DNA from: Pezicula radicicola | Lineage: Eukaryota; Ascomycota; Leotiomycetes; Helotiales; Dermateaceae | NCBI GenBank assembly: GCA_003008705.1 | Contig: PDUO01000004.1 | Coordinates: 1-64,000, forward strand | Reading direction: 5' to 3' | Length of the DNA stretch: 64,000 nucleotides | In this document: positions 1 to 13,317 of the stretch, piece by piece | How positions within the stretch are numbered: position 1 is the stretch's first letter | Layout of the letters: every line of letters starts with the position of its first letter | Notes under the pieces: generated by a model | What the model was told of the DNA's origin: nothing | Database searches by the model: none | What the model saw: only the letters and a program-made list of their open reading frames with translations | Translations under genes and position numbers: made by a program

Positions 1-3000
1 TTATATAATATTACTTTATATATATAGTTAAGCTTTACTTAAGCTCTCTTCTCTCCTTAGTCTAAAATTCTATATATTTTCTACCTCTATAACTTATATA
101 ACTATAGCCCAAGTATAGATTATTATAATAACCTCCTTATTAACCTTATAGATCTAGCCCTAGTTATATCTTTATTGAATTTTAATCTCTCTAACCTCTT
201 CTAGTTAAGTTTAGGTTTTATTAATAGAACTACTTAAGCTTCTCTAGATAGTTAAGGTTTTCTATAGGTTCTTATATATTATCTATTTTATTATACCCTT
301 TTTACTTAATAAGATACTCTTACTAATCTTCTTTATTAGTTCTAATATTAATTATTTTTTTTATATTATATATATCTAGATTATTTTTAAGTAGGAGTTT
401 AATATCTATTACTATTAGTATATCTCCTTTTATTAGTTCTAATAAGGATATATAAAATATAAAGTATAGTTGAGATTTCTTAGATAGTTTAATATAATAA
501 TTAATTAGTTTAATTTTTTCTAATACCTTAAATAATTCTAACTTCTTGAAGTTAAGTTTTATACTTAGTTATATTATTTTAATATTTTTTATAATAGGTA
601 TATTTTATCCCTCCTCTCTAGTAGAGGTTCTATACTATACTTATTATTTATATATTTTATTATTCTTAAATTATAGAATTTAATTTCTTTAACTAAGTAC
701 TAGTATAGTTTCTATAGATTACTTACTATAACTATAGTCTATTAGACTCTTATCTTATCTAGTTATAATTACTAGTATACTTCTAGTTAAAATCTATAGT
801 TTATAAAGAATAGTAATATCTTAATAGACTTACTCTTAGTACTATTATATATAAATTATACTAATAGTAGTAGTTCTATCTAATTATCTTATTATTAATT
901 AATATAATTATATAAGTACTATTCTAATATTTAATTTAAATATTCTATCTACTTATCTATTTATAAGTAAAATACTATAGAGAGCTTATAGTTTACTTCT
1001 AGCTATACTATAAGTAATATCTAGAATTTTAATATAAAGAGCTTATCTTTATCTAATATAATTTCTTCTAGTAATCTATACTAGCTTATAATAACTCTTA
1101 GAAATATATATACTAATTCTTTAGTATTATTACTTTCCTTATATAGTATAAAGTATCTATATTTAGTTAACTTATCTATAATTATTTAAATAGAGTTATA
1201 AATAATCTTTATTATTAGTTCTTTAGAAAGTAATAATTTAATAATAAAGTTAAATATAATTAAACTCTATACTCTTTCTAAGACTAGTAGTAGCTATAGT
1301 AGTTTATATAATAAGTATCTACTAGTTTTACTTTTATTATATAGGTTATATTCTATAACTACTTACTCTACTTACTTCTTTATATTTAGGAAGTAGTAAT
1401 CCTTTATAATTTAATTAAGGGTTTTATTAATTCCTTAGTATCTATAAGCTAATAGTAAGTATTATTTTTATATAAATTATTTTTATAGTTTTACTAGTAT
1501 ATAAACTAATCTCTTAAATCTTAGTAATCTTATTTAATTACTTAAGAACTTTATTATTAGTTCTTTAATAACCTTAGAGATATATTTATCTATATTATAT
1601 ACTTATTTAATTCTATCCTCTAGTTCCTTATTCTTTATTATAGATATTATAACTAGGAGTTTATAATTATATTCTAGGTTTTCTCTATTTTACTTAAGTA
1701 TTACTTTTAGTCTTTTTATTAATTTCTTTATATAATCTTATCTTTAACTTAGAGTATCTACTTAAGTATTCTTAGATCCTTTCTTATAGAAGATAGTAAA
1801 GTTATATACTAATAACTTCTCTAACTATTAAACTTATCTTTAGTTAAGGATCTTTATTATTATAAATAATATAAGATTCTTATAGTCTATTTATATCTAG
1901 ACTAGATAATTTAGCTCTTTTAAATAAACTCTCTACTATTTAAAAGTAACTATAATAACTAATAGTTCTTTATTATATATATTATAATTTAGCTCTATAG
2001 GTATTATCTTTTAAAAGTAGTATATAACTAGTTTTAATTTCTTATTTTTATTAAGTTATCCTAAGTAGACTTCTATAATAAAATCTAATATATTTATTTC
2101 TAGAATAATTTATTATTCTAGATTAAAAATAACTAGTATTAGTATAGTTATAAACTATTATTTAAGTATATTAAATATCTTTTAGACTTTTAGATTCTAT
2201 TTAAATCTTTATTCTTTTTTTATAAGTTCTATAAGTAGTTAGATAACTCTTGAATAATCTTTAATAAATCTCTTATAGAAGTTTATAAAATCTAAAAAGA
2301 CTTATACTTTCTTAACTATCTTAGGTTCTAGTTATATAAGTATTATATTAATCTTAGTTATATTTATTTTAATTCTATTAATTTTTATAATAAATCCTAG
2401 AAACCTAAGTTCTATTTTATAAAACTTATATTTCTCTAGTTTAATAAGAAGCTTTACTCTTTTAAGCTTCTCTAGTACCTTTTTAATATACTCTATATAT
2501 TTATTCTCTATCTTAAAAAAGATAAGTATATTATCTAAGTAAGTAATTATAAAGATATTAAGATATTTATATAATTATTTATTAATTATCCTTTAATATA
2601 ATACTAGTATATTTATAAGTTTAAATAATATAATTAAATATTTAAATAAACTATAATATATTTAGAATATTATCTTTTATTTATTACCCTTCTTTATTTA
2701 GATAATACTATATACTCCTTATATATCTAGAGTTATAAAGATCTTAATATCTTATATTCTATTATATAGCTTATTAATTAAGGGTAGTAGATATCTATCC
2801 TTAATAATAATACTATTAAGCTATTAGTAATCTATATATAGATATAGTAATTTATCTAGTTTAGATATATATAAGATTAGGCTTACTATTAGTAATATAA
2901 ATAGTTATATATATCCTTTTTCTAGGTTTTTATTAATATATATCTTAAGGCTCCTTAACTCTTTCTCTAAGAGTTAATAAATAGATCTAAATATTAGACT

Positions 3001-5640
3001 CTTTCCTAGCTCAATAGATATCTTATAGTTCTATAGCTAGTACTCTAGAAGTACCTTATTTCTAGGCCCTTTCTAGAATAATAACTTATATTCCTTATAT
3101 ACTATTAGTATTTACTTTAATATAGAGGTCTAGACTAGGTCCTCTAGCTTATTAGAAGTTATATATAACTCCTCTTAGTCTAGAGATATCTTATCTCCCG
3201 AAAGTACTATATAGTTACTAATATACTAGTATTAGTTTATAGTAATCTACTCTTTCTATTAGTTGATCTAGGGATTATAAGTTTTTAACTAAGGTATACT
3301 AAGAATTATTAAATAAGTCTCTAAAGTAATAAGATCTAACTAAATCTCTTTAGTATATCCTTTTAATATTTTTATAATTAGTTAATTAGTCTTATAAGTT
3401 ACTATCCTCTTATTTAATCTAATTAGTTTCTTATTAATAATACTTAAATAATATAATTCCTACTTTATTAGAATCTTAAATCCTTTATCTAATACTATAC
3501 TTATATTAATAAAATTATCTATTATACCTAAGTCTACTATTACTTATAGTACTTATCTATCTAACTAGACTACTAGAAAAAGCTACTATCCTTTCTCTAT
3601 TATATATAATTCCTTCTTATTATATAGGTTCCTAGACTCTTTATAATTACTCGATAGTAGTCTTCTACTATTAAGATCTCCTAGTTTTTTAATAATAAAG
3701 CTTCTAGGATTAAAGTTATCTTACTTAATATATAGGATTTATTAGTTTAGTAGATAAACTTCTTCCTACTTAGCTAATAATCTAATCCCTCCTTAGAGGA
3801 GTAATAGATAATATAGTTATTTATATAATAAGTAGTCTATATTAACTAGGTATATTAGAGATAATTAATCCTTATTATATCTTCTTTAATCCTAAGTTTT
3901 ATAATCTCTATATTAAGTTTATTTCTTTCTTTTTTTAAGTATATTATAAACTTAGTCTAGTTATTTCTAGAAGTTAATATTACTAGTTAATTTATTCTAG
4001 TATTACTAACTATAGATAACTAATATTCTATTCCTTATTATTACTTCTCTAACTTATATCTTAATTATTTTCTTTAGTTTATATAGTTAGTACTTATACT
4101 TAGTTATCTTAAATAAGATATTCTCTAAGTATTTAGTTTATATCTTTTTATCTATATTAAGACCTTATTTAGTAAGTTCTATCTTTCTTCTTAGATATTC
4201 CTTAGTTAGTTCTTTAAAAACTTTTATAATTAATATTTATCTTAATAGGATTTATAATTATCTATACTCTAATATTATTATTTCTTTTATATTATTATCT
4301 TTTAACTCCTTGGGTTCTTCTAGAGGCTCTATAGTTTCTACTAATATAATAGTATTTTCTTATAGTTTATTTTCTTTCTTAAACTTATTTAACTCTATAA
4401 GCTCCTCTTCTAGAGTAATAACTTTAAAGATTTCTTCTAATAACTCTTACTCTATAGTATATAACTATATTAGTTTATTATAACCTTTCTATCCTATAGT
4501 ATTAAGCTTATCTCTTTATCCTAAGTAGTAGCTCCTTTCTCTACTCTTATAGTTATAGGAAATATATCTAGGTTTTCTATAATTAAAGTATATCCTATTT
4601 TCTATATACTTCTATCTCTCTTAGAGTAAGATTTCTTTCTAAAATATAGTATTAAGTTCTATAGAATCTCTATAGTTATTATTCTTATCTATTCTACTCT
4701 TACCTTCCTCTAATCTCTTATATCTAGGGTTATACTTATCTTTCTTTTCTATACTTCTTTTATACTAAGTATTATTAATTTTATAAATAGTCTTAATAAG
4801 GTCTTCTAGAGTATTTATTATTCCTTATTACCTTAAGAGTTTATCTTTTATTATATCTTTTAACCCTTTCCTATATTAGTAATATAAGGTATTATCTCCT
4901 TATTTAGTTCTAGTAGAGTAGTATTAGAAGTCTCTAGTATATACTATAACTAACTCTTTCTATTATAATACCTTAATAGTTTACTCTACTTCCTTCTTTT
5001 TATCTATTACTCTGAAATTTAACTTAATTTCTTCTAAGAACCCTTTCTATAAGCTAAAGATTTTAATAGTTATATCTTCTATCTTATTATTAATTTCTCT
5101 ATAGGAATTAGTATTCTAAAGGTAGTCCTTAAGGAACCCTTTAATCTAATATATAGTCTTTCCCTCTAGTAGTATAACTATCTAAAGAACTTACTCTATC
5201 TATAATTAAAAGTATTCTCTATTGAATATAATATATAGTTAGAGTTATAATAAAAATTTATAAAGTTTATTTTATTCTCTATTAAATAGATTAATAGTTT
5301 TATACTTTAGATTCTTATTGATTTCCTTTACTAAAGCTATTATTACTTAGAGAGTAGTATATAAAGTACTATCTATTATAAATATTATTATTTAATTTAA
5401 TATATATACTAGTATCTTAGAGTTAGTATTTAAAGTATAATATATAATAATCCTCTAGTTCTATTATTAGTTAAAAGAGGTAATACTAGGTTAATTAAAT
5501 AAGATAGAGGTATTATTATTAAGTTAAGATATAAATAATATTATTAAGTTACTAAGTATATATAAAGATACTATATTTAAGTTAAGTATAAAGCTTTTAT
5601 CTAAGAGGGAATAACTATCTACTTATATAGAACCTTTATA
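1..5640 (-). mobile_element. RIP-degraded Ty3/gypsy LTR retrotransposon relic
   Basis: The block is extremely AT-rich and almost free of CpG, with TAA and TAG everywhere, typical of RIP. Reading the minus strand, mutated retroelement landmarks appear in order. A CCHC zinc knuckle at 4546-4590 has its Cys and His codons turned to Tyr. The reverse transcriptase palm at about 2767-2850 reads DY..LN...IKDRYLLPLI with stops in between. The YLDD catalytic motif at about 2510-2563 reads YLDN. The segment following the palm, ending in FLGF, lies at about 2390-2460. An integrase zinc-finger remnant (SKTSRY..YKLL) is at about 1298-1350. The gag, RT, integrase order is that of Ty3/gypsy. No reading frame survives. 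The left end runs off the window and no LTR could be fixed. The element is inactive. Confidence 0.85.
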
Positions 5641-6410
5641 AGTATAGATTATTAGNATCCNTTAGATTAATACTTTCTATAACTAATCTAACTAATCTAA
5701 CTAATCTACTAGTCCTTATTATATAATACTTATTATATAACCTCCTTACCTTATATATTACTTAGTTCTCTATATTATATCCTTTAGAGTTTATAACTAA
5801 GCTTTAAACTAAGAGTCTTACTATAGTTTATAATAATAAAAAGGAAATAAGTAAAATTATTTAAAAGATAAAAAAGAGATTAAACTAAGTTATTAATAAA
5901 GTAAAGAGAGAGCTTAATACTAGAGGAATTTAAATTAAAAAGAATAAGAAAATAAAATTTTAATATTTATTAAATTATAATATTTAAAATAAACTATTAA
6001 ATTTAATTAATTTTATTTAAATTTAAAAGTTAAATAAAGAACTAACTAAGTTAGAAAGATTAAAAACTATAGAGAAATATTATTTTAAATTAATTTAGTA
6101 TATTTAAAAACTTAAAGTTTAAGTAATTAATAAAGAATTATTTAAAAAAGAAAAAAAAAAAGAAAAAAAAAGAAGAAGAAAAAGAAAAAAAAGAAGAACT
6201 AATAGTTAAAGTTAGAGAATTATAAATAAAGGAAAATATTAGAAACTATATAAACTCTAGTTTATTACTACTAGAACTAGAAGTCTTAATTAACTCTTCT
6301 AATATTAAATCTAATACTAGTTTATTAGATTTAATTTAAAGAAATATAGATTTTATAAAATTATAAAATTATATATTTTTTAGATACTTATTATTATATA
6401 GTAGCTATAT
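5641..6410. other. AT-rich RIP-type block with polypurine tract
   Basis: This continues the AT block to a sharp composition change near 6405-6411. It contains a purine run (A/G only) at about 6145-6205 and two ambiguous bases at 5656 and 5661. It may be the 5' gag/LTR side of the same minus-strand element or a separate repeat. No intact frame is present. Confidence 0.6.
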
Positions 6411-7398
6411 ACAAAATCGAGGTATTTCTGAAATTATAATTTTCGTGGGACACTTACCCGGATAGGATACTTACTTGGGCCGACCACAAGCGAAGCGTAG
6501 TGGGGAGGGTGGGCCGGCTATTAATGCCTTTGCTGTTATTTTTTATACCTCCGGAATCTCCCGTCGATATACAGGCTTACGCACGTGACCTGCGCCGCCT
6601 TTATTCCATTGCTCTAAGGCTCGGCTCAAGCTCGGAGTCTGGGAGCAGAACCTCGAGCTTTCCAACGTCAGCGACAAATACAACGGCTATTGAAATAGTT
6701 CCTTCGATATGTACGGAGACATTGAATGTACTGAATTTTATGTAAATTATATCAATTAGTTCTTACGATTTGCTTTGGTTTAAGAAATTCGATGCGATGG
6801 TCTAGTATAGTACTAGTTAGGAGAGGATTGAGAAGACCTGGACAATGGCGAGTTTCACATGATCTTCGTGGACCCATGAGATGAAGGGAAGGCTGATTTC
6901 TATACTGCCTTGTACGTGATTTGCTTTTGTAATGTCCAGCCTCTCAGGGAAGATCAAAGTGGCTCCATTGATCGAGCTTTGTACCCAGCCTCAGGAGCCC
7001 GCTTCTCATCCTCCCTACTGATAACAATAACCTCATCAGCATCTAACTGCTCGGTTACATCTGTTCACGTCTACTTCTGTATGGCTTGCATGGAGCTGAA
7101 GAAGCTCGTCGTGATGTGGCTTGCGTTACCGCGAGATTATTGGCTATCTAGCCATGTACGACCTCTGTTCGACCGTCTGGACTCGCTTCTCCTTACACCA
7201 TCATCGTCCCGCTCTCTTCCTTCTGACATGTCACTTGAGGCTGAACGAACACTCCCTCGAGGTCACCTATATAAATTAGAGCTCAAGCCTTACGGTGAAC
7301 ATGTTCTTTTCCGACTTCTCGATGCAGTTTGCCATCTATCAGCTGCTTGCCGTGCAAGTAACAACGCGCAACTCTAGAGTAGCTCTCTCTAACAGGTT
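6411..7398. other. Intergenic region and 5' region of the DUF3433 gene
   Basis: Normal base composition resumes here. A short degenerate repeat (ACTTACCCGGATAGG, then ATACTTACTTGG) at about 6450-6480 lies just inside the AT block border and could be a transposon end. Open frames here look like chance frames: no family was recognised and they sit upstream of a TATA box. Confidence 0.4.
7269..7276 (+). promoter_or_regulatory. TATA box upstream of DUF3433 gene
   Basis: TATATAAA lies 123 bp upstream of the chosen ATG at 7399. That spacing would put transcription start near 7300 and give a 5' leader of about 100 nt. It supports 7399 as the start over upstream open frames. Confidence 0.5.
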
Positions 7399-10126
7399 AT
7401 GGCGTACTCCAACTTTCATTTGGGACCAGGTCACACTAGTGGTCTTGCTCCACAAAGTCCTAGCCTTGGTACTTCCAGTCGACCCTCTGCTGATGATGCC
7501 GGATCACAAGATGAGCTTCTATCCAGAAATGCAGCTGACGACAACCCGACACGAGAGCTTGGGGATAGCGTTCCAGATGCTCCATCACGAGTCCAAGAGG
7601 TACCCGCTGAAAACCCAACACATGCGACTAATCGTCGACTAGGTCAGTCAAAAGATTTCAATGGGGCGCAATTAGTTTTAATGTTGCTCAATGATTGCTT
7701 CCGATGGTATGGTTTGCTGCTTATACGACCACAGTTTCCCTTACACCAAAGGTCATCAAGAAAAAAGGGCCTCTCGAGCATACCGAACTCAACGACCTCA
7801 AATATTGGCCGACAATCTTGCAATGGAGAGTCGTTACCTTCCTCGTACTTTTGTACACAGTGTCAGCGACAGCAATCGGGGTGCTCATGTGGAAGTCCAT
7901 TAAAAATTCGAATCACAACTTCCGATTGTCTAGTGAGAATGTACACATGATATCTAGGTATTTTCCTTCCATCGTTGGCACAGTTACTGTCATCTTCTTC
8001 CGCCAAACAGTACGTGAAGCATTGCGGATGGTGCCCTTCGTAAGCATGGCCGACCAAAATGGTGTGGAAACTCCGGGATCTAAACCTTGGAAAAGTGTCG
8101 GCGGTGCATGGTTTCCATGGCAGAGTTTTACGACAACCCCGAAAAGGTTCATCTCAGTCTTCTCCTTATTGTGTCAATTTGTAGTCTCTTTCATCGTCAG
8201 TCTCAAAGTAGCGCTATTTGCAAGCGCTGAACATATCGACAACGATACGAATGAGCAGTACTGGATTCTGACTGTACGATTGTATCCAGCTGCTGTGCTC
8301 ATTGCGGGCTACATAATCATGATTGTCTACACTCTGTATATCCCTTGGCATTTCCGCGGTCAATCAACAGGCCTCAAATGGGACCCAGTCTCCATCGCAG
8401 ATTATGCTTCCCTATTCGCACACTGCAATGCATTGCAGTACTTCGCCCCTCTTGAGCTGCAGCACGATCTGCGCCCGAAACATGTGATGGTACCAAATCG
8501 ACTCTTCCGGCTTGGATACTGGACGAGAGTTCGAGATAATCCTCCGGAAACTGATGTCGTCTACGGCGTCGGAGTCGGGTTTTCTGCCCACACAGGTATG
8601 TGATACTAGTGCATGTCATAGCAGTGAATAATGGCTGACCTGACTTTTCACTAGATACTGGACACACCTCTCAAAAGGAGAGGGACCCGTTGGGTCGTCC
8701 TTGGCAACACGTAGTCACCTTTCGGAAAGTGAAGCCACCACCAAATCCTGTGGACAGGTGTAACAGGCCTAGAGAATGCGCGCACGGGATCTGGCCAAGC
8801 TGTGAGCATTATCCGTACAACTACAATCCTGGTTGTGCGCGGTGGGCCATCGCACTTGCCTCTTTGTTACCTATGGGCGCATTAGCACTGAGCATCTATG
8901 CTTTGGCAATTCGATTACCGTATAATGGCTTTTCCTTTCCCAACAATCTCAAGCTTCCCTGGAACTTTCATTATGGCTTTGGCCCTAGTAACCACACTTT
9001 GCCGCCTATTGATCCTGCTGATCCAAAGTCAACTGTGCTCTTGTGGGCGCTGATGTTTAGGTCGGCCCCAACCTATGTTGCTGGCCTGTTCACATCCACT
9101 ATAGTCACGTGGATTGACTTGAATATGCGCTTCATGCAACCGTTCCGAAACATGTTCGGCGAGGGCCCTAAGAAATCTGTCTGGCAGCGCTCGAGAGACT
9201 GGTTTGGTTGGAGACCAAAGGCGTCCTCCTCAGCCAACAACATTGAGCCATCTGTGGAGGAGCGAACACCCGCTAAGGCAGCGGAATCGATTCTCCTGGC
9301 ATACATTACCGTTTCTCCCCTTCAAGTCCCATTGACGGCTTGGGACAACGGCCACTATAAGGTCTGCATTTACTCGACACTTAATACACTGTCCCCACTT
9401 TTCCCCATATTTGTGGGTGGTCTTTTAACTGTCACTCCGAACGAGACGTATGACCGAGTGAACTTCTCATTTTCTCTGTCTGCATACATCGGCCTCATGG
9501 TATCGCTGGCGCTTTACTCGATTCTGTTACCCATGGCGATGCCAGGGGCTTACCGGCTTCTTCCTCGTCAGCTCTACAGTTTGGCTGACCTCATGGCTTT
9601 GTGCCATGAATCCAAATTCATGGCAAGTCCACATTTGGATATCACTCATCGAGAACGCACTCCTTCTAAACAGCACATGGAGGCACGAATTCTACTAACA
9701 GACGACCGCTTCCTATTCGGTGTATATCACGGCCGAGACGGACACAGTCATATCGGGTTTGACATTGCTCAGGAACGAGAGCCTGATTTTGGAAGGTTGA
9801 AGAATGTAGGAGACTCTGTCAAGCACATTCCGCCCGAGGGCTTCACGTCCAGAGTCCAGCGAACAATGACCGTCATGATTGAGGAAGGGAGGAAGGCAGG
9901 CAGGGCAATGACTGGGGCTATGACTGGTGCAATGACCGCGAATAGGAGCAGTCCGTTCGCACAACAGACTCATGGCATTCGACCTGACGAAGGGTATGAG
10001 ATGTCTGGCGGCCTGGAGCAGCCGCCAGCGAGAGCAGAGGCATCTGGCTCTGAGCCACAGCAAAATGGAAGTAGAAGTCGAACAAAGCCCACGAGATTTG
10101 GCCTGCCACGTTCACCTCATGACTGA
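7399..10126 (+). CDS. DUF3433-family multispan membrane protein
   Basis: Predicted structure is join(7399..7642, 7735..8595, 8655..10126), 858 aa. The introns have donors GTCAGT and GTATGT, acceptors CAG and TAG, and both joins keep frame (phase 1 each). The N-terminal ~80 residues are Ser/Pro-rich and probably cytosolic. Two similar halves follow, each opening with a W-R-hydrophobic segment and carrying a block like 'YFPSIVGTVTVIFFRQTVRE...PFVSMA', the hallmark of DUF3433. Some eight or more hydrophobic spans are visible. The C-terminal tail is hydrophilic, rich in Gly, Gln and Arg, with a short MTGAMTGAMT repeat. The molecular function of this fungal family is not known; a plasma-membrane or secretory-pathway location is inference. 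It lies next to the RIP block but is intact. Confidence 0.85.
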
Positions 10127-10795
10127 GACCCTCCTGGTCCCCGTGGATCACATATGCCGGGACGGATAGTATTCGAAGCTAGTCAGTCGATCAGGCGGAT
10201 GCCTAGTTGAGTGGGCCATTGTAGAACCGCTAGTAAAAGTTAAATTTAATGATATTTGTAGTATATAGGATTAGTCTTTGCTGTATGACTTTCGGCATAT
10301 TTAGTATGTCGAATTTGGAGATGGAAAATTCTTTCTTTTCTTTGGGTTCTTCTGTGGGCATACGTTTCATTGCAGTTTTGAAGCCAGCAAAGAATAATAA
10401 CTTTATCAAGCTTCTCAATAGATTCCGTCTCATAAAATCTAATGTACTGACTGTCAAGTTTGTGAATGCTAAATTCTCCAACATGGTCATAGATAACAAG
10501 TGTATTGGTTCCACTTATTTCAAATTTGCTTATAAGTCTATGCTAGTCAACAAGACACCAAGTATTGGTCTACTCCTCCTTTCACCTTCACTGTCAACCA
10601 GCCCTAATCCAGTAGGCGATTAGATATTATTCTCAATCTACGAAGATACGAAATCTTCTACCAAGAACAGCAGCTTAAATTCATGTCGATGTTCACCTCA
10701 ACAAATTGAAGCTCAATCCTCTCCTTGCTCGAACAGCTTCACACTTGACGAATAAGCGAGAAGCTACGGTAGATTCCCAATGCAACTCGAAATAA
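10127..10795. other. Convergent 3' intergenic region
   Basis: This is the spacer between the converging DUF3433 and dehydrogenase genes, presumably their 3' UTRs and terminators. No coding signal, repeat or RNA gene was recognised. Confidence 0.5.
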
Positions 10796-12069
10796 TTACA
10801 AATGGGCCTTAGCCCAAAGTTTGAGGTCCTCTATACTCCCTTGTCCATCGTATATTTCCCTTTCTACTGCTGTTGAATTGATCTATTGATTGTCAGCAAG
10901 TTCCAAGAGGTTGTAAAGTTGTATGCAACTCACGTGTTTAGCTCCCAGCTCGCTAATCTTCTCAACACCAAGAAGTCTCATGCAAGTCTCAATTTCAGCT
11001 TGCAAAACTGTAGGCTATCAGCTTTAAGATCAGTTAAGTTTATATTCAACTTACTTTCAAAAGTCCGCTCAACGCCCTGAGGTCCGCCAGCACCCAAACC
11101 AAACAACGCCGCTCTCCCAACACCAACGGCCTTAGCACCCAAGCACAACGCCTTTACAACATCTGTACCTCTCTTAATGCCTCCGTCGACCCAAACTTCA
11201 ATATGTTCGAAAACTTCGGGACAATACTTCCTAATCTCCAGAAGTGTATGTACAGCTGGAGGTGCGGTGTCCAAACTCCTTCCCCCGTGGTTGCTCAAAA
11301 CGATAGCGCGAACCTGTGGCGCGCACTGCATCGCCAGATATGCATCCTCATGCGTCTGTAAACCTTTTAAGATAATAGGTAACTTAGTACGCTCTCCTAG
11401 CCACTTCAGAGTATCCTTCCACGTGAGATCCATCGCCGTATTAGATGCCGGTTGCTGGCCAGGAACCGTTGTCGGCGGCCTTTGCAAAACCTTGCCAAGC
11501 TTCATATCATGCTCCCTCTTCCCAAGCACTGGGGAATCAATCGTCAAACAGATAAACTTAATCTTATCACTCATTTCGTTTATCTTCGCTATCTCCTTCT
11601 CACTCTTGTCGCGTCCGGCGCTTACATATAATTGCCAACCGAAGATTTGTCCAGGCGCTGAATCTGCAACGATTTGCTCTGGTGTCATAGATGCATAATT
11701 CGAGATTATTTGAAGAGCTCCAAAACTCGATATTCCTTTTGCGATTCCTTTTTCGCCGGCTGGATGACCTAGACGGGCCATAGCTGCTGGGGAGACATAA
11801 AGCGGTGTACCGAGTTTATAACCTAGAAGTGTGGTTGTAGTGTCGCATTTGACGCAGTCGATAAATACTCGTGGTCGAAGAAGAATTGATTTGTAAACTT
11901 TATTGTTGAGGCTCTTGGAAATTAAGTCATCCCCAGCTGAGTAGTAGTACGCCCAGGCTTTTGTTGATATCTTCTTTGTTGCGACAGCTTCAATCTCGTC
12001 TAGATTTAAGAGCGATTGCATCTCCAGGGATGAATCTTCTTCATGATCGGCCTTTTTGTCAGCGAGCAT
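10796..12069 (-). CDS. FMN-dependent L-2-hydroxyacid (lactate-type) dehydrogenase; 5' end uncertain
   Basis: The 3' half is complement(join(10796..10882, 10934..11007, 11055..12069)), 391 aa from the first ATG of the main exon. Both 3' introns (51 and 47 bp) restore the conserved tail [14 protein letters not shown]. Flavocytochrome-b2/glycolate-oxidase catalytic residues are present: YYYS near residue 41, FMN loop [13 protein letters not shown] at 91-103, Lys in ILKG (235), and catalytic SNHGGRSLD (His261, Arg264). The [18 protein letters not shown]...GVGR phosphate site is also intact. The enzyme should oxidise L-lactate or a related 2-hydroxyacid. Homologous frame continues upstream of 12069 to 12084, and another exon (12149-12214) is likely, so this ATG is a minimal start. 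No cytochrome b5 HPGG motif was found upstream, unlike classical flavocytochrome b2. Confidence 0.85.
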
Positions 12070-12148
12070 GTCTGCTGTGACTTTCTTGAAACTGAAATGT
12101 CTGGTCAGCGTGGAATATGGAGGTGATATGAGTGTTCAGAAAAACTAC

Positions 12149-12214
12149 CTTCAAGGATGGCACTTTGCTTTCTTGGATATCTTCAGTATTTGGGTCCTTG
12201 AGGCTGAAGTGCAA
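12149..12214 (-). other. Probable upstream exon of the FMN dehydrogenase
   Basis: The 66-bp phase-0 segment encodes LHFSLKDPNTEDIQESKVPS plus LK. It is bounded by a TAG acceptor and a GTAGTT donor, and splices across 12085-12148 to AAA-GTC, giving KVTADM at the next exon. The composition resembles the linker that precedes the FMN domain in fungal homologues. An in-frame TAG immediately upstream means another exon must hold the start; I could not find it. Confidence 0.5.
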
Positions 12215-13317
12215 CTAAACAAGTGCGAACTCGGAGGGAAAAGCCCGTATTATCTTGTTCAAGCGATGTGACACAAACGCAGTCTCCACCGTAGAAACTC
12301 CGCGCGGCGCAAAAGTAGCACATCATATGTAACGGTGAAGCCACTTCTCAATGACGGAATTATTTCAGCCATTGACGATATCCATATTATTTTCTACCTC
12401 TTATCCATTGGTATTAGTAGAAAAAATTCTCACCACATATCTTCTCGTCTTAATGATACACGGGCTGCTTGCTTCGGATTTTCTCTTGAATGTTTGAAAC
12501 TAAAATGGATACGTAACGAATGTGTAAACTGAAGAGGACTACTTTTTTTTTGGTCACCTTGTATCACTGCTAAACTTCACTTTTCCAGAATTTAAGAATT
12601 CATTCACGACTCTTATCTTAAAGGCTCAACCGGCACGAATCGCGCCCCGTAGCCTCAGATTCCGGCCCCGCCTTCAATATTACTGGGTAAGCGTGCTTTC
12701 ACTGGATTAGTAAATAGCACTCGCCTAATGTAAAGTGGGATATATTTTGTGGCAACGAGACGGTGTAAATCAAAGAGATAAGAGCGCCGCTTTGGTTCCG
12801 GTTCATACCCGGATCTTCAGATTTCAAAACGGTTTCATAATTGGAATATTGCCCGAATCGCTTTATAAGATATCATTTTGGAAGTTACTCAAATAAAGTG
12901 AGTTACTTAGATCAGAGCTACTCAAATTTATTTATCTCTTATATCTTAATAGATACCGATTCAAAATCCTTTCTTATGAAGTAATTATCGTGATACAGCT
13001 CTGTCATAGACAAGCTTTCGTACGACCTTTAGAAATGGACCCTAAGGTGCCTCTGTCGCTTAACTTGGGCCCTCCCTAAAGCCCCTAGTATTCCTTAGCG
13101 AGGTACTATACTTCTCCATATTTGGATATTTCTTATCTTCATATACGATTAGAGACCCAGGATGCTCCTTGATATTCGGGTTATGCCTCCTACCTTAGTA
13201 ATGACTTACTTTATCTCCAGATGGAGACTTGTATTTATGCTTTTCTTAAAGGTATCCCTAGGTTTTCCTCTCTTTTTTCTGATAACGGAGTCTTGACTTT
13301 TCATAATCATAGCCGTT
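12215..13317. other. Intergenic region
   Basis: This should hold the missing 5' exon and promoter of the dehydrogenase; no cytochrome b5 core was visible. A degenerate (A)CTCAAAT/AGTTACTT repeat lies at 12888-12927. A T-run is at 12544-12551. No other coding signal was recognised. Confidence 0.4.

Noticed and set aside
6440..6520. Helitron or LINE terminus at the AT-block border
   Set aside because: The short repeated ACTTAC words are suggestive, but no CTRR end, hairpin or target site could be demonstrated.
6910..7377. 155-codon plus-strand open frame upstream of the DUF3433 gene
   Set aside because: No recognisable motif, it overlaps the TATA box region and its frame does not splice into the DUF3433 exons.
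12790..12812. tRNA-like GGTTCCGGTTCATACCC stretch
   Set aside because: No A-box, no acceptor stem pairing and no anticodon arm could be fitted around it.
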